Origin: Mesorhizobium muleiense
GTDB taxonomy: Bacteria; Pseudomonadota; Alphaproteobacteria; Rhizobiales; Rhizobiaceae
DNA: 64,000 bases
Assembly (NCBI RefSeq): GCF_900099905.1
Contig: NZ_FNEE01000006.1
Location: forward strand, 186,001-250,000
Direction: 5' to 3'
Position 1 is the stretch's first letter. Every line of letters starts with the position of its first letter. The notes beneath the pieces are model-generated. The model was not told where the DNA came from and ran no database searches. It worked only from the letters and a program-made list of their open reading frames with translations. A program made the translations under genes and the position numbers. This document shows positions 36,549-48,614 of this stretch, piece after piece.

Positions 36549-37406
36549 TTAGCCCTGGATCGACCAAGCGGCGCGCAGGTCGTTGGCTTGGGCGAAACTG
36601 ACGCCGCAAGCAGCCAGAGCGCCTTTGGTCGCTGTTACGAGCGCGGCATTGTCCTTGGCAGTCGTGCCGTCGGCCAGGGTAAAATTGTTCTCGAAGCCGA
36701 CGCGGGCATGACCGCCCAGCAGCGCACCGGCCGTAACGCATGCGGTTTCCTGCCGACCGAAGGCACAGACCATCCAGTGCGCGAAGCGCGGGCGGTCCTG
36801 CGCAAGGAAGGGCAGCAGATCGGCCGGTCGCGAAACCTGTCCCGGCGTGTAGCGGCCGAGCACATAGAGCACCGGGATGTCGTCGAAAGGCACCAGACCT
36901 CGCTGCTGCATGGCGGCCAGGGCCGACGCCTCTTCGGGCGCGTAAAGAATGATTTGGGGGGCGATCCGCTCGCTTTTCAACCACGCCAGGAACTGCGCGA
37001 AAGCGGTCTCATGGGCGGCGTCCGGCACCAGTTCACGCAGCGCCAGCGAAACCGCCTCAGGGCGGACAGCGCGCACCACCGCCATCTGCTCGGCCGGCTG
37101 GTAGCGGCCGATCGCTTCGCTGGTGATCTGGATGATCAGCCGCTCGCCCACCGCATCACGTATCGCTTTCGTCGTCTCGCGATAAGCGTGCGCGTCGAGC
37201 AAATGGCCGCCGTCGCGGTCGCGGACATGGGTATGGATCATGGCGGCGCCCGCCTCAAGGCAGGCGGCGGCAGTCCGGGCCAATGCCCAGGGGCCGATCG
37301 GCAGGGCAGGGTGGTCTTGCTTGCCACGCCGTCCACCATTCGGCGCAACGGCGATTGCCGTCGGTGCGATAAGTCCAGGGCCGGCCGCGTCCCTGTCGAC
37401 GGTCAT
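36549..37406 (-). CDS. BKACE family beta-keto acid cleavage enzyme
   Basis: A 285-residue enzyme of the DUF849/BKACE family (type: 3-keto-5-aminohexanoate cleavage, Kce). Metal-binding His residues show in AAMIHTHVRDRDGGHLLDA; LIIQITSEAIGRY and GHARVGFENNFTLADG are further family motifs. Family members condense or cleave beta-keto acids with acetyl-CoA. It is divergent from the class III aminotransferase, which suggests the keto acid comes from an amino compound. Exact substrate unknown. Confidence 0.85.
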   Translation of the reverse strand: MTVDRDAAGPGLIAPTAIAVAPNGGRRGKQDHPALPIGPWALARTAAACLEAGAAMIHTHVRDRDGGHLLDAHAYRETTKAIRDAVGERLIIQITSEAIGRYQPAEQMAVVRAVRPEAVSLALRELVPDAAHETAFAQFLAWLKSERIAPQIILYAPEEASALAAMQQRGLVPFDDIPVLYVLGRYTPGQVSRPADLLPFLAQDRPRFAHWMVCAFGRQETACVTAGALLGGHARVGFENNFTLADGTTAKDNAALVTATKGALAACGVSFAQANDLRAAWSIQG

Positions 37407-37440
37407 AGGCTCAGTCCAATCGTTTCAGTATTGCGCAGTA

Positions 37441-37456
37441 TGTAACATATGTTGCA
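37441..37456. promoter_or_regulatory. Candidate operator palindrome between BKACE and aminotransferase genes
   Basis: TGTAACATATGTTGCA, a 16-base inverted repeat with one mismatch, in the 94-base divergent spacer. A related TGTAACAAGCA occurs beside the start of the RpiR gene at 39,710. The RpiR regulator could bind here; unproven. Confidence 0.45.
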
Positions 37457-37500
37457 TGATAGGTTCGCTGCAAATCGCGCCATCGTCAATCGGGGAAGGC

Positions 37501-38823
37501 ATGACACACATCCTGCACCGCCAGATCCATGCGAGCCTGCCCGTCGCGGCGGGCGGCAAGGGCATCGAACTGTTCGACCACGATGGCCGTGCCTATATCG
37601 ACGCGTCAGGCGGTGCGGCGGTTTCCTGCCTCGGCCACGGCCATCCCGAGGTGACAGCCGCGCTCCATGCGCAGGCCGACAAGCTCGCCTATGCCCACAC
37701 CAGCTTCTTCACCAACGAGCCGGCCGAGACATTGGCCGACAAGCTCGTCGCCGGCGCGCCACAAGGTATCAGCCACGCCTACTTCGTGTCCGGCGGCTCC
37801 GAAGCGGTGGAGGCGGCGCTCAAGATGGCACGGCAGTTTTTCGTCGAGACCGGCAGGCCAGAACGGCGAAACGTCATCGCCCGCCGCCAGAGCTATCACG
37901 GCAACACGCTCGGCGCTCTCGCTGCCGGGGGCAATGAGTGGCGCCGCGCCCAATTCCGCCCTTTGCTGATCGACACGCATCACATCGACCCATGCTATGC
38001 CTACCGCTACCAGAAAGCCGGTGAGAGCGAGGCGGCCTACGGACTGCGCGCCGCCCAGGCGCTCGAGGATAAAATTCTCGAACTCGGTCCGGACAGTGTC
38101 ATGGCCTTCGTCGCGGAACCTGTGGTCGGCGCGACAGCAGGAGCTGTGCCCGCGGTTCCCGGCTATTTCAGGCGCGTTCGCGAAATCTGCGACCGCTACG
38201 ATGTGCTCCTCATCCTCGACGAGGTGATGTGCGGCATGGGCCGCACCGGCACGCTGCACGCCTGCGAGCAGGACGGCGTTGCGCCCGACCTGATGACGAT
38301 CGCCAAAGGCCTCGGCGGCGGCTACCAGCCCATCGGTGCGGTGCTGCTTTCGCGCCGCATCTTCGACGCTTTCGCCGAAGGCTCCGGCTTGTTCCAGCAC
38401 GGCCACACCTATATGTGCCATCCGATGGCCTGCGCGGCGGCGCTCGCCGTCCAGGAGGTGATCGCTCGCGACGATCTGCTTGCCAATGTCCGGGCGATGG
38501 GAGCCCATCTTTCGCGGCGACTGGGCGAACGGTTCGGCAACCATGCCCATATCGGCGACATTCGCGGCCGTGGCCTTTTCATGGGTGTAGAGCTGGTCGA
38601 GGATCGCTCGACCAAGGCGCCCTTCGAACCGAAGCGGAAGCTCAATGCGAAGATCAAGCGCGAGGCGATGGCGCGCGGCCTGCTGGTCTATCCCGCAGGG
38701 GGCACGATCGACGGCGTGCGCGGCGATCACGTGTTGCTGGCGCCGCCCTTCATCATAGACGCCGCGGCAATCGACGCGGTTGTTGAACGGCTCGGCGACG
38801 CGATAGACGCTGCGGTGGCATAG
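37501..38823 (+). CDS. Class III PLP-dependent aminotransferase
   Basis: A 440-residue transaminase of the omega-amino acid:pyruvate/GABA aminotransferase class. Visible motifs: GIELFDHDGRAYIDASGGAAV, FVSGGSEAVEAALKMAR, the cofactor region LLILDEVMCGMGRTG and the PLP Lys in TIAKGLGGGYQPIGA. It starts at the ATG with GGGGAAGGC upstream. It is divergent from the BKACE gene and convergent with RpiR, and likely makes a keto acid (or semialdehyde) for BKACE from an imported amino compound. Confidence 0.9.
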   Translation: MTHILHRQIHASLPVAAGGKGIELFDHDGRAYIDASGGAAVSCLGHGHPEVTAALHAQADKLAYAHTSFFTNEPAETLADKLVAGAPQGISHAYFVSGGSEAVEAALKMARQFFVETGRPERRNVIARRQSYHGNTLGALAAGGNEWRRAQFRPLLIDTHHIDPCYAYRYQKAGESEAAYGLRAAQALEDKILELGPDSVMAFVAEPVVGATAGAVPAVPGYFRRVREICDRYDVLLILDEVMCGMGRTGTLHACEQDGVAPDLMTIAKGLGGGYQPIGAVLLSRRIFDAFAEGSGLFQHGHTYMCHPMACAAALAVQEVIARDDLLANVRAMGAHLSRRLGERFGNHAHIGDIRGRGLFMGVELVEDRSTKAPFEPKRKLNAKIKREAMARGLLVYPAGGTIDGVRGDHVLLAPPFIIDAAAIDAVVERLGDAIDAAVA

Positions 38824-38835
38824 CGCCAGCGCTCT

Positions 38836-39720
38836 TCATTCCGGCAGATAGGCCCCGAACGCCTGTAACTCCAGTTCCGTCTCCCTGACACGAGCCGCGG
38901 CTGCCGGCCCGCTGCGCGCCAGCATCGTTGCGGCCAGCGCTTCCACGATAGCCATGGCTGCGGCTACCGACGGGAAGAAGGACGGGCTGTCGGTAGAGAA
39001 TCGCAAGACAACCTGCGCATGCCGCGCGATAGGAGCAGCCATGCTGTCGACGATCGCGACAATCGGAACGCTGTGTCGTTGCGCAGCCTCCACCACGGGC
39101 CCGAGTTCTCGCGAATAGGGCGAAAAGCCGATCGCGACGACCGCTTCCTTCTTTCCAAGCGCTGCCAGTTCCGCCTCGATCGCACCGCCGTCGCCGCCGA
39201 GCAGGGTGATCTCGCGCCGAAACATCCGGCAGAGATAGACGAGCGCGTGGGCGGGCGCGCGGCAGCTTCGGAACCCGGCGACACGTATGCGCTGAGCCTT
39301 CTCCAGTATCGCGCAGGCCCTTGCGATTTCTTCGCTGCCGTTGACGGCTTCGGCCGTCGCCAGATTGGCCACCGTCGTCCTCAGCGATTCGGCGAAGATC
39401 GTCTCCGACCTGCGCCTGACAAGCGCATCGGCCCTTGCCGCGAATGGCGCCTTGCCGGAGCGCAGCCGGTCTTCGAACGGCTTGCGCAGCGCCGCCCAGT
39501 CGCCAAAACCCAGTCGCCGAGCCAGTCGCACGAAGGTCGTCGGTGTCACCTCGGATCTCGAGGCCAGCACCCGCATGGACACCAGCGCCACCTCGTCGGG
39601 GTGATCGACCAGGAAACGCGCCGCCTTGCGCAGTTCCGAGCTCAATTTTGGGAGTTCGGTCAGTATGCGCGCCAAAAGCGCGTCGAAACCCATCTCCCGA
39701 CCGTCCATTGTAACAAGCAT
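38836..39720 (-). CDS. RpiR/MurR-family transcriptional regulator
   Basis: A 294-residue regulator: N-terminal RpiR helix-turn-helix (LSSELRKAARFLVDHPDEVA, SRSEVTPTTFVRLARRLGF) and a C-terminal SIS sugar-phosphate binding domain (GFRSCRAPAHALVYL, AIGFSPYSRELGPVVEAAQR). It is divergent from the TAXI transport operon and convergent with the aminotransferase. It likely controls these genes, by analogy to other family members. Start taken as 39720; internal ATG codons at 39708 and 39693 are alternatives. Confidence 0.88.
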   Translation of the reverse strand: MLVTMDGREMGFDALLARILTELPKLSSELRKAARFLVDHPDEVALVSMRVLASRSEVTPTTFVRLARRLGFGDWAALRKPFEDRLRSGKAPFAARADALVRRRSETIFAESLRTTVANLATAEAVNGSEEIARACAILEKAQRIRVAGFRSCRAPAHALVYLCRMFRREITLLGGDGGAIEAELAALGKKEAVVAIGFSPYSRELGPVVEAAQRHSVPIVAIVDSMAAPIARHAQVVLRFSTDSPSFFPSVAAAMAIVEALAATMLARSGPAAAARVRETELELQAFGAYLPE

Positions 39721-39825
39721 TTCCCTTGATTGATAAAGCGCAACAATCGTAGCATGCATCGACGTGCCTTGACACCAAAACACCGGACGGCCGCGACGGC
39801 ACGCAAAGTACCAAGGGAGAACCAG

Positions 39826-40809
39826 ATGAAACATGCCCGGACTGCACGCCTCGGAGCGCAGATCGCCGCCTTGTCGGCGGCGCTGCTGTTTTCGGCCAGC
39901 GCAATGGCGCAGCAGAATTTCGTTACCATCGGGACCGGTGGCGTCACCGGCGTCTACTATGCCGCCGGCGGCGCTATCTGCCGGTTGCTCAACAAGGATC
40001 GCAAGACACACGGCATCCGCTGCTCGGTCGAATCGACCGGCGGATCGGCATTCAACGTGAACACGATCAAGGAAGGCGAACTCGACTTCGGCATGGCCCA
40101 GTCGGACGTCCAGTATAACGCCTTCAAGGGGCTGGAATCATTCAAGGACGGTGGCCCCCATACCGATCTGCGCGCGGTCTTCTCGATCCATCCGGAGCCG
40201 TTCACGGTGCTGGCGCATCCCAATGCCGGCGTGACGAAATTCGAGGATTTTAAGGGCAAGCGTTTCAACGTCGGAAATCCCGGTTCCGGGACGCGCGCTT
40301 CCATGGAGCGTCTGCTCGGCGCGATGGGCTGGACGCTGGCCGACTTTTCGCTCGCATCGGAGCTGAAGGCTGACGAGCACGGGCCGGCGCTCTGCGACGG
40401 CAAGATCGACGGGTTCTTCTACGGCGTCGGCCATCCTTCAGCGAACATCCAGGATCCGACGACCACCTGCGCCGCCAAGCTGGTGCCGTTGACTGGAGAA
40501 GTCGTGGATAAGCTTGTCGCCGAGAATCCGTACTACGCCAAGGCGATCATCCCAGGCGGTCTTTACGCAAACAATCCCGACGATACCGGGACTTTCGGCG
40601 TGCTCGCCACGCTGGTCACTTCAGCCAAGGTTCCCGATGAGAGCGTCTACCAATTGACCAGGGCGGTGTTCGAGAACTTCGACGAGTTCAAGTCGCTGCA
40701 TCCGGCCTTCGCCAATCTCGATCCCGCCAAGATGGTGGCGGAAGGAAATTCCGCGCCGCTGCATCCGGGCGCTGAAAAATACTTCAAGGAGAAGGGCTGG
40801 TTGAAGTAG
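39826..40809 (+). CDS. TAXI-type TRAP solute-binding protein
   Basis: Periplasmic receptor of a TRAP transporter. The signal peptide ends at AMAQQ; the body opens [20 protein letters not shown], the hallmark of the TAXI family (binding dicarboxylates, glutamate or unknown ligands). Length 327. AAGGGAGA gives a ribosome site. It is followed after 72 bases by the fused permease. The ligand is unknown; local enzymes point to an amino or organic acid. Confidence 0.9.
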   Translation: MKHARTARLGAQIAALSAALLFSASAMAQQNFVTIGTGGVTGVYYAAGGAICRLLNKDRKTHGIRCSVESTGGSAFNVNTIKEGELDFGMAQSDVQYNAFKGLESFKDGGPHTDLRAVFSIHPEPFTVLAHPNAGVTKFEDFKGKRFNVGNPGSGTRASMERLLGAMGWTLADFSLASELKADEHGPALCDGKIDGFFYGVGHPSANIQDPTTTCAAKLVPLTGEVVDKLVAENPYYAKAIIPGGLYANNPDDTGTFGVLATLVTSAKVPDESVYQLTRAVFENFDEFKSLHPAFANLDPAKMVAEGNSAPLHPGAEKYFKEKGWLK

Positions 40810-40881
40810 GCTTCGTGACCTGACGACGGGCCGGCGGGTCCAGCTGATCCGCCGGGGCCATCCGCAACAGGAGACGACGTC

Positions 40882-43485
<2,604 letters not shown>

Positions 43486-43527
43486 AACCGGAACGGATGA
43501 TACAGTTGGGAGGCGCCGGGAAAACGC

Positions 43528-44577
43528 TCAGTCCGCGGTCAGCACCACCTTGACGCTCTGCGAGCGGTCGGCGGCTAGGGCAAACGCATCGTAGGCCGAG
43601 GAGAGGGGGCGTTCGGCGGTCACCAGCTTCAGGACGTCGATATCCCCGCTGACGATGAGGGCGACCGCCTCGTTGAATTCTGCGCCGAAACGAAACGTGC
43701 CGTTCAGATTGATTTCCTTGGCCATCACCGCATTGGCGGCCACCGGGATCTGACCACCCGGCAGATTGCCGACCTGAACCACCGTGCCGCCGCGCCGGAC
43801 GCTGGCGATCGCAGCTGCGAGACCCGCGGCGGTGCCTGAAATCTCGAACGCGACATCGATCATCTTGTCGGCCGCGAGCGCCTTGAGCTCGTCGTCGCCG
43901 CCGAACAGGTTGATCGTCCTGTTTGCTCCAAGTTTGCTGGCGAAGGCGAGCGGCGCCTCGGCTATGTCGGCGACGGTGAGCTCGCCACAACCCTTGAGCC
44001 TGGCGGCGAGCATGGTCAGGAGCCCGATGGGGCCGGCGCCGATCAGGATGACGTTGCGGCCGGCAATGTCGCCGGCCCGCGCCACGGCATGCAGGCTGAC
44101 GGCGAGCGGTTCGGCGAGCGCCGCCGCCTTGTAGGCGACAGCATGCGGAACCTTGACGCATTGCGCCGGCGTGGCATCGAACACGCTGGCAAAACCGCCT
44201 TGCATGTGCGGCGTTTTCGACGCCGAGCCCATGAAATAGATGTTTTCACAGAGATTGGCGCGGCCCTCTGCGCATCGGGCGCATTGTCCGCACCAGCGCG
44301 ACGGGTTGACCGCCACGCGATCACCGACGGCGAGTCCTGGCGCGTCCGCGTTGATTTCGACGATCTCACCGGCGACCTCGTGGCCGAGCACGAGCGGCGA
44401 TGTGACGACAAAATCGCCGGTCCGCGCGTGGCGGAAATAGTGCAGGTCGGAACCGCAGATGCCGCCGGCGCCGAAGCGCGCGCGCACCATTCCGGGCGCG
44501 AGCGGGCCGAGCGGGTGCTCGACGACGCGCAGATCCTCAGGGCCGAACAGCGTCGCGGCGATTGCACGGTCGATCAA
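43528..44577 (-). CDS. Zinc-dependent alcohol/L-idonate-type dehydrogenase
   Basis: A 349-residue MDR dehydrogenase with the catalytic Zn site GICGSDLHYFRHA and GHEVAGEI, the structural Zn cluster CGQCARCAEGRANLCE, and the Rossmann motif LIGAGPIGLLTMLAARL. It starts with TTG at 44577, overlapping the dctM stop (TTGA). The closest remembered relatives oxidise polyols or sugar acids. Last gene of the GntR-dctPQM operon, it likely does the first step on the imported solute. Confidence 0.88.
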   Translation of the reverse strand: MIDRAIAATLFGPEDLRVVEHPLGPLAPGMVRARFGAGGICGSDLHYFRHARTGDFVVTSPLVLGHEVAGEIVEINADAPGLAVGDRVAVNPSRWCGQCARCAEGRANLCENIYFMGSASKTPHMQGGFASVFDATPAQCVKVPHAVAYKAAALAEPLAVSLHAVARAGDIAGRNVILIGAGPIGLLTMLAARLKGCGELTVADIAEAPLAFASKLGANRTINLFGGDDELKALAADKMIDVAFEISGTAAGLAAAIASVRRGGTVVQVGNLPGGQIPVAANAVMAKEINLNGTFRFGAEFNEAVALIVSGDIDVLKLVTAERPLSSAYDAFALAADRSQSVKVVLTAD

Positions 44578-45980
44578 CGGATCAGCCCCATTTGCGTCGG
44601 CAGCCACAGCGAGATGGCGGGGACGAAGGTGATCAGGATCAGCGCGACGATCAACGGCACCAGCCAGGGCAGGATTGCCATGGTCGTACGCTCGACCGAC
44701 AGCTTGGCGACCCGCGAGAGGACGAACAGCACCATGCCGAGCGGCGGATGAAGCAGACCGATCATCAGATTGAGCGTCATGATCAGACCGAAATGCACAG
44801 GGTCGATGCCGTAGAGGACCACGATCGGCAGGAGGATCGGCACGAGGATCGTGATGGCGGCGATCGTGTCGAGAAAACAACCGACTACCAGCATCAGGAT
44901 GTTGACCAGGATCAGGAACACCCATTTGTTTTCGGTCAGCGATGTGATGAAGACCGAGAACAGCTGCGCCGCCTGGCTGACCGTGAGCAACCAGGCGAAG
45001 ATCGACGCTGCGGTGACGATGAAAAGGACCGACGCGGTCGTCTCGATCGTATCGAAACTGGCCTTGGCCAAGGCTGCGAGTGTCATCGTGCGATAGCGCA
45101 CGAGCCCGAGAAACAACGACCAGATGACGGCGGCCATGGCCGCTTCGGTCGGGGTGAACCAGCCCATGGTCATGCCGCCGATCAGGATGATCGGTGTCAT
45201 CAGCGCCATGACGGCGGAAAAGTCGAAATACCAGTCGCAGGCGATCAGGACGACGAGCACGATGCCAACGGCGATGTTGAGCGACAGTCCCATCTGGACA
45301 AGGACATAGACCGCCAGCGGAAAGCAGCACACGACGGCGACCTCGATCGAGGCGGCGGCGAGCCGGTTCAGTTTGAACGGCGTGTCCGAACCCCAGCCCC
45401 GGCGGTGGGCGAAGATCGCGACCGTCACCATCATCAGCGCCGTCATGACGACGCCGGGCAGGATGCCGGCCATGAACAGCGCGCCGATCGAGACGTTGGC
45501 CATCATGCCGTAGATGACGAAGGGCAGCGACGGCGGGAAGATCGGGCCGAGCGTCGAGGAGGCGGCGGTGACGCCGACCGCCGCCTCGACGGGATAGCCG
45601 TGGTCCTTCATCGCCTTGATCTCGATGGTGCCGATGCCGGCGGCATCGGCAAGGGCTGCTCCCGACATGCCGGCGAAGACCACCGATCCGATGATGTTCA
45701 CCTGCGCTAGGCCGCCCTTCATCCAGCCGACAAGCGCCAGCGCGAAGGAATAGATCCGCCCGGTGACACCGGCGATGTTCATGAGGTTGCCGGCGAAGAT
45801 GAAGAACGGCACGGCAAGCAGCGGAAAGCTCTCGACACCGGCGATCATGCGCTGCGCGGCGATGATGTCGGGCGCCACGCCATAGAAGACGAGATAGAGC
45901 AGCGACGACACCGCCATCGACACAGCGACAGGCACGCCGACCAGCATCAGGACGAGAAAGGCTCCGATCAGAAGCAGCAT
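44574..45980 (-). CDS. TRAP transporter large permease (DctM)
   Basis: A 468-residue inner-membrane channel of a DctPQM transporter: many hydrophobic helices and family segments such as AVPFFIFAGNLMNIAGVT, GSVVFAGMSGAALADAAGIG, and STLGPIFPPSLPFVIYG. Starts 3 bases after dctQ stops and overlaps the dehydrogenase start. Its long in-frame antisense and neighbouring frames are open but not genes. Confidence 0.95.
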   Translation of the reverse strand: MLLLIGAFLVLMLVGVPVAVSMAVSSLLYLVFYGVAPDIIAAQRMIAGVESFPLLAVPFFIFAGNLMNIAGVTGRIYSFALALVGWMKGGLAQVNIIGSVVFAGMSGAALADAAGIGTIEIKAMKDHGYPVEAAVGVTAASSTLGPIFPPSLPFVIYGMMANVSIGALFMAGILPGVVMTALMMVTVAIFAHRRGWGSDTPFKLNRLAAASIEVAVVCCFPLAVYVLVQMGLSLNIAVGIVLVVLIACDWYFDFSAVMALMTPIILIGGMTMGWFTPTEAAMAAVIWSLFLGLVRYRTMTLAALAKASFDTIETTASVLFIVTAASIFAWLLTVSQAAQLFSVFITSLTENKWVFLILVNILMLVVGCFLDTIAAITILVPILLPIVVLYGIDPVHFGLIMTLNLMIGLLHPPLGMVLFVLSRVAKLSVERTTMAILPWLVPLIVALILITFVPAISLWLPTQMGLIR

Positions 45981-45983
45981 GGC

Positions 45984-46556
45984 CTATTCCCCCAATCCGT
46001 CGAACGCGGCGGGGCGCTCCAGCGCCGAGTAGCCACGGCGAATGTTGCCGATGAAGACCTGGATGGCGCGCAGCATCATCAGCACGAAACCGGCGAAGAC
46101 GGCGTAGAAGACGACGTTGCGCGGCAGGTTGATGGTGACCATCCGCTCGCGGTGGACGATCCCGACATAGCGCCAGAGGAGCCAGGACATGTAGGCGAAG
46201 AAGCAAATGGTAATCACATTGACCGCGAGCGCCAGGTAGCGCCCGGCCCCAGCGGGGAGATAGTGATAGAGCACGTCGACGTGGATGTGGCGCGTGGTGC
46301 GCGTGCACATGACCGAGCCCAGGAAGACCACGACGACGAGGCAGTTGATGGCGATCTCCTCGGTCCAGGCAAAACTGTTGTTCATGACGTAGCGCGTAAA
46401 GAACTGCAGGAACACGCAGAACGACATGCCCCAGAACACGGCGAGCGTGACCCAGTCCTCCACCGCGTATCGCGACAGATCGATGGGCGGCGCTTCTTCC
46501 TCGAAAGCGTGCGCCAGTTCTTCTGGGGTAACCTGGGTGTGGACCTCTTGGGTCAT
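45984..46556 (-). CDS. TRAP transporter small permease (DctQ)
   Basis: A 190-residue protein with four membrane helices (~40-60, ~75-92, ~112-132, ~150-168). The family segment FAWTEEIAINCLVVVVFLGS is clear. GGAG 8 bases upstream sets the start at 46556. It sits between dctP and dctM and forms the membrane part of the transporter with DctM. Confidence 0.93.
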   Translation of the reverse strand: MTQEVHTQVTPEELAHAFEEEAPPIDLSRYAVEDWVTLAVFWGMSFCVFLQFFTRYVMNNSFAWTEEIAINCLVVVVFLGSVMCTRTTRHIHVDVLYHYLPAGAGRYLALAVNVITICFFAYMSWLLWRYVGIVHRERMVTINLPRNVVFYAVFAGFVLMMLRAIQVFIGNIRRGYSALERPAAFDGLGE

Positions 46557-46635
46557 CGGCAAGCTCCGGGCACTGTTGGACAGCGGGCTCGACAGACCCG
46601 ACGCGCTTGTCGCGCCGGGCCCGGATCGATGCGGG

Positions 46636-47613
46636 TTATTTGACGGCGCGGATCGCCTCCCAATCCTCCTTGCGGTAGCCGAACTCGTCGAACGTCACCT
46701 TCTCCATCACGTTCTTTTCGAAATCGGCGCGATCGACTTCGGTGACGGTGAGACCGCGCTCCTTGAAGGTTTCAACCAGCGCCTTCTCGCGATCGACGAT
46801 GATCTTTGTCGCTCGCGCGGCGGCTTCCTGCATCACCTCGGTGAAGATCGCCTTGTCCTCGTCCGACAATTGCGACCAGCGCGATTGCGACACGATCGTG
46901 TTGAGATGATCGACGATGTGCCCGGTCAGGATAATGTGCTTTTGCACTTCGTAGAACTTCTTGGCGTCGATCGTCGTCAGTGGGTTTTCCTGCGCTTCCA
47001 CCGTGCCCTGCTGCAAGGCGAGATAGACCTCGGCGAAGGCGATCGGCGCGGTGTTGGCGCCGCAGGCGCGCGGCATGGCGAGATAGGCCGGCACATCGGG
47101 CACGCGGATTTTCAGGCCCTGCATGTCGGCGCATTTCTCGATGGGCCGGTTGGAGGTCGTGTGACGCGTGCCGTAGTAGGTGGTCGCGGTGATGTGATGG
47201 CCGGAGGCCTCTTCGAAGCCGGCGGTCAACTCCTTGTATTTGTCGCTCTTGGCGTAAGCGAGCAGGTGATCCGCGTCGCGGAAAGTGAACGGGAAGTAGG
47301 TCACGCCGATCGGCGGGTATTCGCGGGCGGCGAAGCTCGATCCGGAGATGATGATGTCGACCGTGCCGAGGGTCAGCCCCTGGTTGATGTCGGCTTCCTT
47401 GCCGAGTTGCGAAGCCGGGAAGACGTCGATCGTATAGCGGCCGTCGGTGCGCTTTTTGATCTCTTCCGCCGCCCATACCGACTCGGTGTGGAAGGGTTCG
47501 GACGTTTCGTAGACATGGGCCCATTTCAGCGCGGTTTGCGCAGAGGCCGAAGCCATGGGCAGAGCGAATGCAGCGATCGTGCCGAGCAGAACGGCGTATT
47601 TCCTCAACATCAT
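46636..47613 (-). CDS. TRAP transporter solute-binding protein (DctP)
   Basis: Periplasmic receptor of 325 residues with signal peptide MMLRKYAVLLGTIAAFALPM cleaved after ASA-like sites. TALKWAHVYETSEPFHTESV starts the mature part; the conserved Arg region LKIRVPDVPAYLAM binds the carboxylate of the ligand in this family. TVEAQENPL is a further family motif. The ligand is probably a sugar acid or organic acid, given the dehydrogenase in the operon. Confidence 0.93.
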   Translation of the reverse strand: MMLRKYAVLLGTIAAFALPMASASAQTALKWAHVYETSEPFHTESVWAAEEIKKRTDGRYTIDVFPASQLGKEADINQGLTLGTVDIIISGSSFAAREYPPIGVTYFPFTFRDADHLLAYAKSDKYKELTAGFEEASGHHITATTYYGTRHTTSNRPIEKCADMQGLKIRVPDVPAYLAMPRACGANTAPIAFAEVYLALQQGTVEAQENPLTTIDAKKFYEVQKHIILTGHIVDHLNTIVSQSRWSQLSDEDKAIFTEVMQEAAARATKIIVDREKALVETFKERGLTVTEVDRADFEKNVMEKVTFDEFGYRKEDWEAIRAVK

Positions 47614-47670
47614 ATTCCTCCCTGTGAATGGATTGACGGTGCCGACAGGACCCTCCCGGTCGGCGGACTC

Positions 47671-48390
47671 CTATCCCGCGACCTCCCTGGCCGCGGATTT
47701 CTCACCGAAATTGCGTGAGAATCTCAGTTGCGACTGACGCAGATGTTCCTGCATCGCGGCCTTGGCCCGTTCAGGGTCGCGCGCCGCGATCGCGTCGCGC
47801 ACCGCGCGATGCTCCTCCGCGGCGGCCCGCCAGGACTCCCTGTTCTCGAAATAGCTCGACAGGCGTTCGAAATATGGGTTCATGCGCTGGTCGAAGAGCT
47901 CGCCGATGCAGCGCACCAGAACGGCGTTTCCGAGAATGCCCGCCACCATCGTATGGAATTCGCGGTCGAGCGCGATCGTCATCCTGGTCGGGCGAGGTAT
48001 GTCCTCCATGCGGCGCAGCACGTCGTCCATATGTTCGATGTCGATCGGCCGAGCATGGAGGGCGGCTTCGGCGGCGATCGCCCCTTCGATGAACTCGCGT
48101 GCCCGCAACAGCTCGAACGGGCCCTCATCCATTTCTGCCGTCAAAATTTCGGCACGCGGCGGTTCGGTGACGTAGATGCCCGAGCCGACGCGAATGCGTA
48201 TGCGCCCCTCGACCTCGAGCGCGATCAGCGCTTCACGCACGGTCGGGCGGGAGATGCCAAGCTGATCGGCCAGTTCGCGCTCGGTCGGCAGCCGATCGCC
48301 GACTGCGAACTCGCCCGCGTCGATCAACTGCCTGAGCTGATCGGCGATCTGTCGGTAAAGTCGACGCGGTTCAACGGCCTGGATCGGCAT
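47671..48390 (-). CDS. GntR/FadR-family regulator (FCD domain)
   Basis: A 239-residue regulator: winged helix (~10-75, LYRQIADQLRQLIDAGEF, LPTERELADQLGISRPTVREAL) and C-terminal FCD ligand domain (~95-225, with His residues FHTMVAGILG in the metal/ligand site). It is the first gene of the operon gntR-dctP-dctQ-dctM-dehydrogenase, 57 bases before dctP. A candidate operator lies upstream, so it is likely autoregulated and induced by the imported solute. Confidence 0.93.
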   Translation of the reverse strand: MPIQAVEPRRLYRQIADQLRQLIDAGEFAVGDRLPTERELADQLGISRPTVREALIALEVEGRIRIRVGSGIYVTEPPRAEILTAEMDEGPFELLRAREFIEGAIAAEAALHARPIDIEHMDDVLRRMEDIPRPTRMTIALDREFHTMVAGILGNAVLVRCIGELFDQRMNPYFERLSSYFENRESWRAAAEEHRAVRDAIAARDPERAKAAMQEHLRQSQLRFSRNFGEKSAAREVAG

Positions 48391-48443
48391 TGTTACCCAG
48401 TTCTACTTCAACGGAATCATCTGGCTGATCCCGGATCGGTAAA

Positions 48444-48456
48444 TTGGTCTGACCTA
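48444..48456. promoter_or_regulatory. Probable GntR/FadR-type operator
   Basis: TTGGTCTGACCTA contains GGTC-T-GACC, a match to the TNGTCNNACNA-type sites of FadR-subfamily regulators. It lies 54 bases before the gntR start and would control the whole operon. Confidence 0.7.
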
Positions 48457-48571
48457 TTGATCGAAACCTGCCGCGAAAAAGGCTGGGAGTCAAGCAGCAG
48501 AGAACGCCCATGGAACCCATTCTCCGTGACTTCTTGGAAACGACTGATCGGCCATGGCTGGACGGCAACTC

Positions 48572-48602
48572 TTGAACTTCCAGCAGCTGGAAGGATTATC
48601 GC
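48572..48602 (+). promoter_or_regulatory. CueR-type promoter, orphan copy A
   Basis: -35 TTGAAC, then the perfect dyad CTTCCAGC-A-GCTGGAAG, then -10-like TATCGC with the 19-base spacing typical of MerR-family promoters. It matches the promoter before the Cu-ATPase gene but now leads into an oxidase fragment. Confidence 0.8.
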
Positions 48603-48614
48603 GTGGTTTTCCGC

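Noticed and set aside
43528..46308. A 926-residue minus-strand open frame
   Set aside because: Only its last ~349 residues are a real gene (the dehydrogenase, from TTG 44577). The rest is a shadow of dctM and dctQ.
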